Positions 45,242 to 56,154 of a stretch of 64,000 nucleotides of DNA are shown in pieces. The stretch is from Amyloporia xantha (Eukaryota; Basidiomycota; Agaricomycetes; Polyporales; Adustoporiaceae). The first letter of the stretch is position 1. Every line of letters starts with the position of its first letter. The stretch spans positions 3,410,001 to 3,474,000 of the forward strand of contig JAYKKR010000001.1 of assembly GCA_036971615.1 (NCBI GenBank), read 5' to 3'. A program made the translations under genes and the position numbers. The notes below the pieces were generated by a model, which searched no databases, was not told where the DNA came from, and saw only the letters and a program-made list of their open reading frames with translations.

Positions 45242-47051
45242 ATGTCCTCGAACGTGAATGTCCTAAAATTGGTTTCCGCGCTTCAGCAGGAGTCAGTCCC
45301 TATCGCCTTCTTTCTGTATTACTCACATCAATGCTTCGCGTAGTGTCAACTTTGGTTATTGTCAAATAGCTGTATCCGGTCGGTGGTTGAACTCCTATCT
45401 TTCAGTGTGTCATCAGCTAAATATAACTCATTGGCCAGCTCTAATATTCTACGAGTACACATTGACTCTTCATCAAGAAATTGGAACTACGTGGGGTCGG
45501 AAACTCTCATACTCGACGCTCATCTCTCTACTGAATCGCTATCTCATCTTGGCATGGAGCCTGACCAACATACTGGAGATGTTCGAAACGAGCACAGTTA
45601 TCGTAAGTGTTCTTCCGTCGCATTCAAGCAGTCAATCGCTTACTCTTTCTTTCAGAGGTTTGATTCGTTGCCTTTTCCTCAGATGCTGTGCTCACAGACA
45701 TGTCCTTGAAGCTGTGAGACTATAAACTTGCTGATTCACTTGATCGAAATTGCAATATTCGTCGTTTGGGCAGGTTCGATCCTCCCGTTCGATCGCTCTG
45801 AATTTTTGTAGCACTGAACATCGCTCATAGCCTTCTCCGCCTTGCGTGTCTTTGCTGTCACTGGCCGCAACTGGGTTTTCACTCTCATCACCCTCGTATT
45901 AGCCTTAGTGCCTGCTGGGACCAATATTGTCAGTGATCAATGGATCAAAATAGACAGTGAACTGTTATACTCAGTAAATGCTAATTGACTTGCAGTGCAA
46001 CTTGATCACAAAGGCGTATACTATTGTCATTGTACCTGCGCTTGGAAGAGAGTGCTCACCGATGTCCCCGATATCGCGCATGACATCTGGAAAGTGCGTC
46101 GAGACTAACTAATGATGACGATACTCATTATTGACACTTGCGTGCAGGCGTAAGATATAGGTTCTTACTTACCTGTTTACATCTGACATATTTATATGCA
46201 TATCAGTGGTTTTAACAACTCGTGTATGCCTGATTGCATCGGATGCTTTAGTTCTCCTCGCCACCTGGGCGGGTACACTTGAAGCCAGACGAGCAAAAGC
46301 ACGCCCAACGCCGCTGGCTGCATTGTTGCTAAGAGATGGTGGGCTTGAATTACATCTACTTGCGAAGTTTCCTTCTATTTGTTGACACCAAGCTCATTTA
46401 TTCTAGGGACAATCTGTTACTCGTAAGCATGCAAGAAAAACCAACTGAAGCTACTTTTGAACCTCTAGGCCTTAATATCATCTTTTTAGAATACTTCTCG
46501 TACTGAACATCTTGCAGATGGTGTTACTCCTGATGCGCGTTTGTTACGTTCCTATTTCTTTTTTCACAGTCTGCTGAACAGATGTCCCGTAGAACTCTGA
46601 TATCGGCGAAACATTCGCATTTGTGTTTGTGCCATAGCTCCTATTGCAATCTGTATGACATTACTGACTATCCTGTGAGCAGAATCCCTTCGATTGCAAT
46701 ATCTCGGTTCATCACAGACCTGTACGAAAATGGGACGGCTGCGGAGCATTCAGTTGGTGTCAGTCGAATCAGCGTTACTCAAATGTCGGATGCGAGCCCC
46801 TCGGATCCGCGATTTTCGTCATCGAGAGCACAGGCACCCCTCGCAACCGTGGGTCAGTCACATTGTCTTCCCGTTTCGATGACGGCTCGGCTACCGGATT
46901 TGCAGGTGGATGGGTGGATGGTGCCCCAGGGCCACGGGAGTTGGAGGCGGGTGCGCTCACTAATATTTCCCAGGATTTGTTGAATGAGTCTACTATACAG
47001 CACACTTTAAGACTTTTAAGACTTTCTGATGAGCGTAGACATATATACTGA
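45242..47051 (+). CDS. DUF6533-domain multi-pass membrane protein
   Basis: Many short exons. The start MSSNVNVLKLVSALQQ joins VNFGYCQIAVS and then ALIFYEYTLTLHQEIGTTWG with RKLSYSTLISLLNRYLIL, the DUF6533 signature (Y/D-x-x-LT..E...W..K....LF..NRY). Further blocks match the family order: AFSALRVFAVTGRNWVFTLI and LVLALVPAGTNI, TRVCLIASDALVLLATW with a basic loop and TPLAALLLRDG, GTICYS-RILLVLNILQM, and SIAISRFITDLYEN. About seven membrane segments can be inferred. The family is expanded in Agaricomycetes and has no known function. The C-terminal tail (SSRFDDGSATGFAGGWVDGA..) is soluble. Exons after 45600 are placed by family order, not fully frame-checked, so the gene could hide a small defect. 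Confidence 0.7.
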
Positions 47052-47106
47052 TGGTCCCGCCACCTTCACCACTGGTGCGACGCGCACGTAGCCACTTCTG
47101 TAGAAT

Positions 47107-48709
47107 CTAATTGTAATGCTTCACCACTACACCGTTAATAATCTCTTCCTCAGTACCATTCTCTTTCATTTCGAGTTTCGTCAAACCATACGCGCTCGTT
47201 CGTCCCTTCCTCCACTGTTCCATCGTCGGGGCGTCAGCGTCCTCGCACCGCCGTTTGATACCTTGTTTTTGCAGAACAGGGCTTTCCGTAAGAGGAATGA
47301 GCTTTATGTCGTCGTTAGGCTTGGCGAAGTAAAACACGCCGATCCGAGGGACACCACGTTGATCTGCAGGAGGCTGAGTGACCCGGTGGATGGTTGCCTT
47401 ATAAAAGCCACCCGAGAGGAATTCCATAGTATCTCCAGCGTTGATCACCTGCAGTTAAGTATGCTGTCTATCACTCTGGCGCAAGACAGCGTAGGAGTGA
47501 TAGATAGATACCAAAGCGTTGTCTATGTGTCGAACCCAGCGCCACTTCCCGTCGGCGGAGAGTATTTGCAGAGCGGAAATAGGCTGGCTCCATAAGATCG
47601 AAACACTGCCACTATCTGCAGGGGCAGATGATTAGTGCTTGTGCGGAACCTGTAAAGTTGGAAGTCACCCGTATGACCCTTGAGCCAAACCTGCCCAGTC
47701 TTGGCCTCTTCATCTTCGGTCCGAGGATAGCTACACGGACTGAGGTCAGACTGGAATAGAGCACCTAGCGAGTCGAAATGCACTCACTACTTCATGAAAT
47801 CCACTGTGTAAGTGAATCTGTCAGTTTCCGCCTGTATTAGCTGGAACAAGGCTTACCGGCTGTTTCATTATTTCCTGAGAAGTTGTGCATGTCGACGAAG
47901 GTCTCTTCAGGTAGCTCGAGACCAAGCGCAAGAAGTCTAAATTCCCACATAAGAACTAGGCAAGCTCATGCAGAAAGGAATGTTCACTTGAGAAGCGGAT
48001 TGAGAACATTGAAGTGACAAAATCTACAAAATGCATCAATCTCCGGGAGGAATGGGCGAAGTGCCTGTGGGTGCTGATCCTTCATCACGTCTCGATACAC
48101 TGTGAGGGGAAACAGTGAGTATGATATGCAATCGCTCGAGCAGGGAACATACTGTTGTACTGCTCGATTTGGTCGCGTACTCCGCCTTTGATATGCTTCG
48201 GAGCCCATCAGCCAATTGTCTCCGAAGAATTCCAGGAATACGAACCCAGCTCTGGCGAAGTTTGTACCCCTGATACACACCACTGGCCTCAAAATTGGCC
48301 GTGTATCCCCTCTTCTCGTCTTCTGAGACCGACGAAAACGGTACATCTGCGATGTCGAATATGCGGTCGTTCTGTAGAGGTACAAAATGACCAGTGCAGT
48401 CCATGGAATTTCAATGGGTGCGATCCATACCTGCGATTGCGTGAGTCCGTGATTGATCACATAGAAGAATCCTTGGTCAGACATTGCATCGCGGACTTGA
48501 GCGATAAGTTTGATTCGGCCCTCGAGAGTGCTAGCGTTCCCGAGATCGACGATGATGAGATCCGCATAATCTACTGCAATGACATGATTGCAGACGGACA
48601 AAGTCTTTCACACTCAATGCACAGCCAAATGCATGTATCGCTCACGTTTCTCCTTAGTTGTCTGGATACGATCGAGGTGAGGAACGGATGGTAAAATGGC
48701 AGCGGGCAT
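47107..48709 (-). CDS. 2-Oxoglutarate/Fe(II) oxygenase, IPNS-like, paralog A
   Basis: About 360 aa in ten exons whose boundaries match those of paralog B (57539-59147). It starts MPAAILPSVPHLDRIQTTKE and then LDYADLIIVDLGNASTLEGR and GFFYVINHGLTQSQ, the DIOX_N region of isopenicillin-N-synthase-like enzymes. The catalytic region has WLKGHT-D (HxD iron ligands) and KATIHRVTQPP with the distal His. The 2OG-binding RxS motif reads R-I-G here. These enzymes hydroxylate, desaturate or cyclise small molecules; the substrate cannot be told. The conserved VVKHYN end is kept. A 13-nt micro-exon (TGGATTTCATGAA, near 47805) is shared with the paralog. All joins checked are open, so this copy looks functional. 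Confidence 0.85.
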
Positions 48710-50658
48710 GTCTGTTGAACTGTCGCCTTCTGTTTCCCGTATCATCGCGGGTCAGCTGTTATATATAGACGTTCTGCCCTGGGTAGTAGACTTCCGTTTC
48801 TGGCGTTTCAGCCTTGTAGAGTTCACTTCGGTGATGCATATGCTATCCGAAGAGATGCAGTATACATATGCAAGCGGAAGACCCACATTAACTCTTCGTT
48901 CGCCGGTCAATGGGTAGAAACCACAGATTATTCGAACGACCTCGATCAATGGGCGGCAGATTTGGCTTTAGTTGCACCTGTGTGCAATCTGAACTGTAAC
49001 GAAATGAGTCAACTCTATCTAGGCCACATGTACGGTATCATAACACGTTCCTTCCTCACCGGATTGATGTTCCAACCACTCGAGCGGTCTTTGTGGGGAC
49101 ACAAATGTCTTCCGACGGTGTCACAATTCGCTAGACTGTTCTCCGAGTCCCCGCTAACGGCAGAGGCCGTAGGATCTGAACCTATCTGAACATGTCCGCC
49201 GAGTTGTTGGAGCTTATTACTAGTACACGTGAAAGTAATAGTACTTTGGACGTGCGCATTTCAATAAGGAAGCGCTGATCTCACGCTGACAGTCCCTTGC
49301 CTAAGATCGGGGGAATGCGGCATCAAATTCGAAACTCACTATCGCGGCGCTGTTGCTCTCAGCTGGTGAAGAACAGGTTATATCGACAGGAGTGGATTGA
49401 TCGATGGCAAGACGTCTGCAGGCAATGCTGCATCCCTTATACTGACGACAGCCAAGAGGACAAACGGCAAACCATATATGCCACAACTCGTGTTGAGTTT
49501 CGATCCTAAATGAGACGATCGACGGAACAGCTGTCCGGCCGTCCCTGCTTGAACCTATCTAAAGCTGCGCGAGTCCCTGAGCGATGCGCAGGACCCGAGC
49601 AGCCTGGGTATGAAGGGCGACGTATAGCCTAGGCTTGTCAGTGGTCTCGAATGCGCCATACGCTCGGAGCCCATCTCGTCCATGTATTTTGGCAATTTGT
49701 GTGCGTCGAACCTTGCACAACCGGGATAGAACATACTCATTATGGGCGGAAGCGCCGACACCTCAGGGCGGACTGTGACGGGACGCACGACCGACATCAC
49801 GAAGATGGCATGAACTTGCAGGATTGGAGGCTGAACCACTAAACACGCCAGTGGTCAACGTTTAGGTTCTGTGTGGTTCAATGATCAACCACATAAAGTG
49901 AAAGCCAGCCAAAGATCTGACATTAGACGACGGGATGTAGCGTTTGAAAAAGCGACAGATTGAATCACTTGGTGGACTGTCGAGGGATGAAGGGTAAAAA
50001 CAAAGCAAAGCGCACATACCCCTGTCTTATTTTTGAATCTGTCAGGACAATTTATGTAGCTGCTTCCCATTATCCGATGATAGCGGAGTAACTTTGGGCT
50101 CCCCTCGGCCAGTCGAACGTGCGTGTCTGACTCAAGTCTGACTTGCGTTTTTTCCATAGTTGTGAGATATCCGAGCCGCGTCGAGATATTACATGTACAG
50201 CGGCGATCCCCTTGGTGCACGCCAAGCGGCCACGCTGATGTGGGTCATCGGCGCGGATGAGTCAGTGGGATGTACGCCAAAATTTCAGATCGAACTGTGC
50301 ATACGACATAGAGTGAAACCACATGATAAGGCCTGACCATGATGAGCGACCTGGAGATGAACGGAGACACAAACGGAGTTGCGACATAGGCCAGAGGGAG
50401 CGACACGCTGCCAGAGCAAAGCCAGAGGAAGACCAGAGGCTATTGGGGTGAAACGTGTGGAGGCACGCGGCTAACCCAATCTGGGGTCGGTGTGGCTGAT
50501 GAAGAGATCCGAGATTGGATCTGCCCGATCTCCCTCTCCGCCACCCACCATGTCCTGCGCCAACGCTGCGACCGTCGCCCCCTTTTATAATCAGTCACCC
50601 AGCCCTCTCGTTTATCCTCTTCCCGCCCATCACCCTACCCCCCATTGCATCCCCCGCT
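48710..50658. other. Long intergenic gap
   Basis: Nearly 2 kb without a called gene. The only protein-like stretch is a minus-strand frame without ATG at about 49558-49758 (YVLSRLCKVRRTQIAKIHG.. to a stop), 67 codons, not a family I know; it may be a relic. The last 200 bases are C-rich and probably the kinase promoter. Confidence 0.35.
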
Positions 50659-52782
50659 ATGAATGCGGCCACAGACCGCATATCCAGGAAGTTCATCGGC
50701 GCTGTCGAGGACGAGTGGCAGTTGTACAGGTGCGCGTCCATTCGGATCTCACCCGCTCCATGCTAAAGCGGTGTCCTGTTCATAGTAACAATGCTGCAGA
50801 CTACACCATAGGCGCACCCATTGGTTTTGGCGCATCATCCACCGTCTACGCCGCGCAGTACCAACCCGCGGACGCACCACAGCCGATCCCCGTCGCGCTC
50901 AAGGTCCTTGATCTTGACCGCCTGCCACCCTCGGCCCTGCACCTTCTCCGGCGGGAGACACAGCTCATGTCGCTGTCCAAGCACCCAAACGTCCTGCGCG
51001 TGCGCGGGACCTGGACGGACGGACACAAATTGTACATCGCGATGCGGCTCATGAACGCCGGGAGCGCTGTCGACGTGATGCGCTACGGCTGGCCCGGCGG
51101 CATGGAGGAGGAGGTCGTCAAGTGCATCCTCAAGCAGGCGCTCGAGGGTCTGAAGTGAGTGTCGTCCGCTGTCTTCAGCGCTGACGGATGTCGTGACATG
51201 CCGCGCAGCTATCTGCACACGAATGGGCTCATCCACCGCGACATCAAGCCGGCGAATCTACTGATTGATGACGATGGCACAGTACTCTTGGGAGATCTCG
51301 GTGTTGCAGCATTTCTGACGGACGCGGAGGACAACCCACCGCCGCCGGCCTTCCCTACGGTGCAGATCCATAAGCGTAGCGCCGTCCCACCCCGCCACCT
51401 CCATCCACACTCACCAGCCCATCAACATACACACAACCATTCTCATCCGCATCCGCACGCCCACCCTCAACACCACCACCATCACCACCCCCACGCCCCC
51501 GCGCTGTCGAAACGCAAGTCGTTCGTCGGTACGCCCTGCTACATGGCGCCCGAGGTCATCAACGGGCGCACGTACGACGCATCGGCGGACATCTGGTCGT
51601 TCGGGATCACCGCGCTCGCACTCACACAGGGCCGTGCCCCGCGCTCACTGCTCTCCCCACAGACCGCGCTCCTACAAACTGTGCGCGACGCCCCGCCGAC
51701 GCTCGAACGCTCCGCCGGCGCGCACGCGTACTCGCGCGCGCTGCAGGATATCGTCGCGAGCTGCCTGGAGAAAGACCCCGCGCGCCGGCCGACGGCACAA
51801 CAGCTGCTCGCCACTCCCCTCTTCCGTGGGGCGCGGCGGAAGGGTTTCCTTGTCGGGGCGGTGCTGCAAGGGCTGCCACCGCTGGCGTCGCGGATGGAGC
51901 GGCGGCGGCAGCCGTCGGTGATGACGCACGGGACGATGGACAGCTGGGACTTTGACGCGAGCGCGGCGGCCAGCCCGAATGCGAGCGTGTATAGCCGGCG
52001 GATGATGGGCGGGGACGCTGGAGGCGGCGAGGGCGGGGACGCAGCCACGGACTCTGGGCTGGGGACGAAGGAACGGGACGGGCGGAGGAGCAGCGCGGAG
52101 ATATACGCGCTGGGCGTGCGCGGGCGGCATGGTCGTTCACACTCGCGCAGCGTGCCGTGGGCGGAGGACGGCTTTGGGAATGGGGGCACCGCGGAGCACG
52201 CGCACCCGGCGCCGATCGCGGAGGTCGAGCTGCCGATCGCGAGCGAGGCGTCTTCGCAGTCGGATTCAGAGTCGAGCTCGGACGTCCACCTGCGGTCGAC
52301 CCCCCTGAAGGCGACCCTCGCCATTCCTGCCCCACCACTGTCGTCTTCTCCATCGGGCTCGTCCTCCTCATCGTCGAGTGTCTCTGCGTCGATGGGGGAG
52401 TCAGCGGTTGCTGCGCCGCAGCATGATGCGCCTCCACCGTTGATGCCGCCGCCTGCGCCAGCCAGACTGTGGAAGAAGCTGACGGCCAAGTTTGACGGGG
52501 ACAAGGGCGGACGCGGTATGGGTATGGGTAGAGACAGTGCCGCCGATGTGCACAGACCGGAGCTGGAGCGGCGGGATTCTGCTACTAGCGCAAAGAGCGA
52601 GAAGGACTCACCCGTGAGTGTGGGGGTCGTGCGGAGGAAGACCTTGGCTATGCTGGGGCGGAGTAATAGTGCGCAAAGGATTATATCTGTGACTGGTGGT
52701 GAGTGTGGGCTCCAGCTTGTTGCCTATCTTCGCTGATCTTGATTTCGACTGTCCAGCTGACAGTAGCGCCCCACGGAGGTAG
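50659..52782 (+). CDS. STE20/FRAY-type Ser/Thr kinase with His-rich insert
   Basis: Four exons (50659-50729, 50786-51154, 51209-52698, 52757-52782), frame-checked, give 651 aa. Kinase parts: Gly loop IGFGASSTVYAA, VALKVLDLD with the ATP-site Lys63, SKHPNVLRVRGTW, HRDIKPANLLI (Asp158), DLG (176-178) in place of DFG, GTPCYMAPEV (from 254), DIWSFGITALALTQGRAP, and the final RRPTAQQLLATPLF. The GTPxxMAPEV and YDASADIWSFGITA blocks match OSR1/SPAK (FRAY) kinases. Between DLG and GTPCYM is a long insert in which 18 of about 35 residues are His (about 209-245). The C-terminal 350 residues are disordered and Ser-rich, and I do not see the OSR1 docking domain. The GC-rich codon use throughout creates long antisense shadows. 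Confidence 0.88.
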
Positions 52783-53645
52783 TACGGTGTCTGTTTACTT
52801 ATTGCTTACGACGTTGTGTCGCGGTCGCTTTTGCGCATTGCATCAGCTTTCTATTAGCCATTGGCTTCGCATCACCCTTGCACTATGACCATGTTTCCAA
52901 CCTATTGCTCGTGGAGCGCACGTGTATTATTAATGCTGAATGTGTTTTGGAAAGGGCACGCTGCTTGCTACTGTACATCTATAGTCATTTCTTCCAGCTG
53001 CGCTACTCGTTTCACTATCTGCTACTGACATGCGAGAGCGTACAACGTGTATTGATGAATGTGTTCTAATACGTATACTGTAAATGAATTTCTCTGCGTC
53101 TGAAACGGTGCTAACAAGAGTCACGGTCATATTTGAAGATTTGTGAGATGCGAGCATCCCCAGAGTCGGTTGGAATTCATTCGTACATCGGCCAGATCGA
53201 TCAAAGCACTCATGTTTGAACATGAATTATCGAGAGGGGTTCTCTGAACTACTATAAATGCTGCAGGTCGGGTCAGTGGTAATTATAAATTCAGTCTAGT
53301 AGTTCTTTCCACAACCCTTATGAACCTTAATTTACACAGCCTTCTTAATATTGATATTTCAAAGAGAGCCATCTGCTCAGAATCTCCAAAATATTTGTAG
53401 AGACGCATCGGAACGGGTGGCGTACTTTCTGAGGTCCCAAATTCGATCATCGATCGCCGACGGTGGAGCCCGATCCTGTGAGCCATAAAATCTGAGGGTT
53501 CTGCAAATCCTTCATAGTATATGATATACAAGCTAGGTACAACTGGACCAAAATGCTTTCGATCTCCGTATTAGATCTGATACCAGGGAGCCGCCGCCGA
53601 TACTGCAGTCAATGTGCTATTCAAAAAAGCGAAGGAAACCCTGAG
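52783..53645. other. Intergenic, kinase 3' side to tRNA
   Basis: About 860 bp of AT-richer sequence with no recognised gene, apart from the pol III terminator listed separately. Confidence 0.4.
53623..53628 (-). terminator. RNA polymerase III T-run terminator of tRNA-Gln
   Basis: On the minus strand six T residues lie 18 nt beyond the 3' end of the tRNA, as expected for pol III termination. Confidence 0.7.
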
Positions 53646-53748
53646 AGGCGCTACCAGGGCTCGAACCTGGGTTTTGGGAAATTGGTACTCCGTTCACAAA
53701 TCGAGAAGCAATCAGAATCCCAAGTGATAACCGCTACACTATAGCGCC
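53646..53748 (-). tRNA. tRNA-Gln (anticodon CUG) with 31-nt intron
   Basis: Read on the minus strand: acceptor stem GGCGCTA pairs fully with TAGCGCC, then discriminator T. The D-arm/A-box is TAGTGTAGCGGTTA. The anticodon stem TGGGA/TCCCA encloses TTCTGA, giving anticodon CTG, which reads CAG (Gln). An intron of about 31 nt follows position 37, and then comes T38. The T-arm is CCAGG-TTCGAGC-CCTGG, containing the B-box GGTTCGAGCCC. All stems pair, so the gene looks functional. Confidence 0.93.
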
Positions 53749-54372
53749 AATGATTCCCTTTCTTTTGATGAAATCATCATGCAAAACGGAGGGATAATCA
53801 CTGAGCCAGAACGGGTACAAAATTCGCGCGGAGGACTCAGGAGCATGCGATGATGAGTTGCCTGTTTAGGAAGGTGCTCAGTGTGTGGTCTTGTTTGGCA
53901 TCGCGCGTCCAGGGGTGGCACGAAGGACGCGAGTTCGATCATCAGTCGACGCAGTTGACTGATATTTCCAATCATTTCCATGGGCAGAGAATGGTAGTGA
54001 TTGTGTATGTGATAACTCTCGCGCGTGCACACTGCAGGAGTGACGAACGCGAGATCATCGGTCGACGCAATTGACTTGGTAATTTCGTTTCAATGGGCCG
54101 GGAATGATAGTGATTGCGTGTGTGAAAACTCTACACAGTACTAGTACTGTACTTTCAGAAGCCGAGAGTGAGATGTGGAGAAACCGACAGTGAGATGGAG
54201 AAACCGAGAACGTCCCCATACACGCCTATGCGCGCACCGAACCGCCTTAACTAACAACATCGTGCCCTCTCTCCCGGAGCCAAGCTGCGCGCGCGTAACA
54301 CAAGTCGTGACAAATCGTAATCCTCGAGAGATAAGAAATATAAAGCAAAATACCACGGCAGCCGCAGGCGCC
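53749..54372. other. Intergenic with a diverged direct repeat
   Basis: No gene. Sequence at about 53928-54018 recurs at about 54047-54133 (CGCGAG..ATCATC-GTCGACGCA-TTGACT ... GTAGTGATTG-GT-TGTGA-AACTCT) at roughly 80% by eye, with a period near 117 bp. A smaller doublet (AGTGAGATG-GGAGAAACCGA) lies at 54165-54208. Confidence 0.45.
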
Positions 54373-56154
54373 CTACCAAAATACCATCCACGCGCTGACG
54401 AAGAGACCTACCAGAACACCGATGGCGCGGAGAACCAGGACGACAACAAGGGCCTTGCGCACGGCAGCGTAGAATGTAGTCAATGCAGAGCCCGTCCAGT
54501 TTATTCTGTCGGCAGGTCCATCAATGTAATTGTCGAAAAACCGACGATGTGCACGTACCGCCGATCATTCGTGCCTCCCGCGCGTATGCTCGCCTCCCAG
54601 CCGCGCATCACCTGCACGATACCGCTTACCGAACACCCTGAGTGAATTACAAACCCGCTAAGCCGCCTCAACCCGATATTACAAGGCAGAATCACGCACC
54701 AAATCCAAAAGTTCACGTCCGGATACGAGAATCGCGGGAACACACTTGTCAAACTCGGCGCAACGACTGGCACCCGCAGCATCTCCAGCGCTTCCGCATC
54801 AGGAGGCAGCAGCGCTCTTGCACTCACCACCGCCTCGCCTTCTCCATGACCTGCCTTCTCCTTCTCTCTGGCATTCTTGGACTTTTTGGACTGCTTCTCC
54901 ATAGGTAGGGGAGGAACAACCATGTGTGCAAGGAGGTCGAGCGTCATGCCCAGTGAGAGTCCCCAAAGCTTGAGCTCCTCCGAGCTGTGCGTACCGCTCC
55001 GTCGGCGGCGTGGTCGGAGCTTGACAAGCGAGGGCTGTTTCTTTAGCGATCCTGTTGCCGTCGAGCCTGCCTCTACATGTGCGCGCTGCGCATCGATCTC
55101 TTTGCGCTCCGTCTCTGACTCGCTAGAATATGAGAGCGTCGAGGATGCATATGATGTCGAAGAGGGAGAGATAATGATGGCCGGGAATTGCATGCTACCA
55201 ACCAAAAGTCGCATGAGGAGGCGCAGAATAGTCGAGTGCCTAGGTGCAAGTCGAGACGACGCGTCAACGGCCACGCGGGACCATCTTGGGCGGGGTCTCC
55301 TATCCGGCGACGGGAGTGGAAGGAGCTCGGCCAGAGGCACCCAGTGGAGTGTAGTCCCAGGTGCTGGATCGACGGGCGTGGTTCGCGAGGCGAGCTGGAG
55401 AAAGACGAAGGGCGAGAGGACCATGAGGAGGCGCTTTCCAAGAGAGGTGGTCACTTCTCGGTCGTCCAGCTGCCCAATTGGGGTATAAGCCGACTCGGCC
55501 AGGTCGAGACCGATCTCTTCCCATGTCTGGCGCATCGCTGTGGGAAAAGAAGAGGGAAGGTTAATATGAGTCCAGGAGGATGGACTAGAACGCAAGGAGG
55601 AGGACGGAGTGCGTACCGGTATAGAGCCCGCCCTCATCGCCTTCTTCGGTTTTTCCACCCGGGAAGGCAACGTGTGCTTCGTTGGTTCGAGGACCACTGC
55701 CGCTCATGCGACCTGCATCTGCGTCGGGCTTATCCCTGCGCAGGAATAAAATTTCTGGAGTTGCACCGGGCGCGTTGGCCCAATCCAGCTGGAAGAACTC
55801 GGTGAGCGATGGTGCAGACGGGAAGACAGGTGATGGGCCATTGGATGAAGGTGAGAGGTAGGATGGTGGGGGTGACACGCGAATGATGAGGGCTACCGCA
55901 GCGCGGCGGGGTTCTGAATTGCGGGATGCGACAGTATGAATGGAATGGATGCGAAAAGGTCAGTGAATATATAGGTGTATGAATGGAAGTGACAGACGGG
56001 TTGCAGGGGAAGCGATGATCCTCGGCGGTGTGGAACGGATGTGATGCAGGGCGCGTGAGACGAGGGGAATGATAGATGGTTCTGAGAGCGGGAATTCAGA
56101 GCTGCTCGTCGGAGACAACGGCGAGCTCAAAGACATACCGCGCATGTCTGCCAT
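54373..56154 (-). CDS. Nudix hydrolase (PCD1/NUDT7-like) with C-terminal membrane segment
   Basis: Four exons (56154-55998, 55913-55617, 55537-54559, 54505-54373), frame-checked, give 521 aa. Domain start PRRAAVALIIRVSPP, then HVAFPGGKTEEGDEGGLYTA and MRQTWEEIGLDL: the Nudix box with the metal-binding EE, but RQ in place of RE. PCD1-type enzymes cleave CoA or oxidised CoA, often in peroxisomes. About 270 Pro/Ser/basic-rich residues follow, more than twice the normal family length, including a second conserved part (FPRFSYPDVNFWIWC, then CNIGLRRLSG). The last exon adds ALTTFYAAVRKALVVVLVLR and AIGVLVGLFVSAWMVFW, a strong membrane anchor. Without that last splice the frame ends in intron sequence, so I favour the membrane-anchored form. 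Confidence 0.85.

Noticed and set aside
45766..45785. GGTTCGATCC resembling a tRNA T-arm
   Set aside because: The flanking bases do not form a T-stem and no acceptor stem is present. It lies in an intron of the DUF6533 gene.
51539..52504. 321-codon antisense open frame inside the kinase gene
   Set aside because: It is a shadow of GC-rich codon use in the kinase exon. The product is low-complexity and the sense strand has clear kinase motifs.
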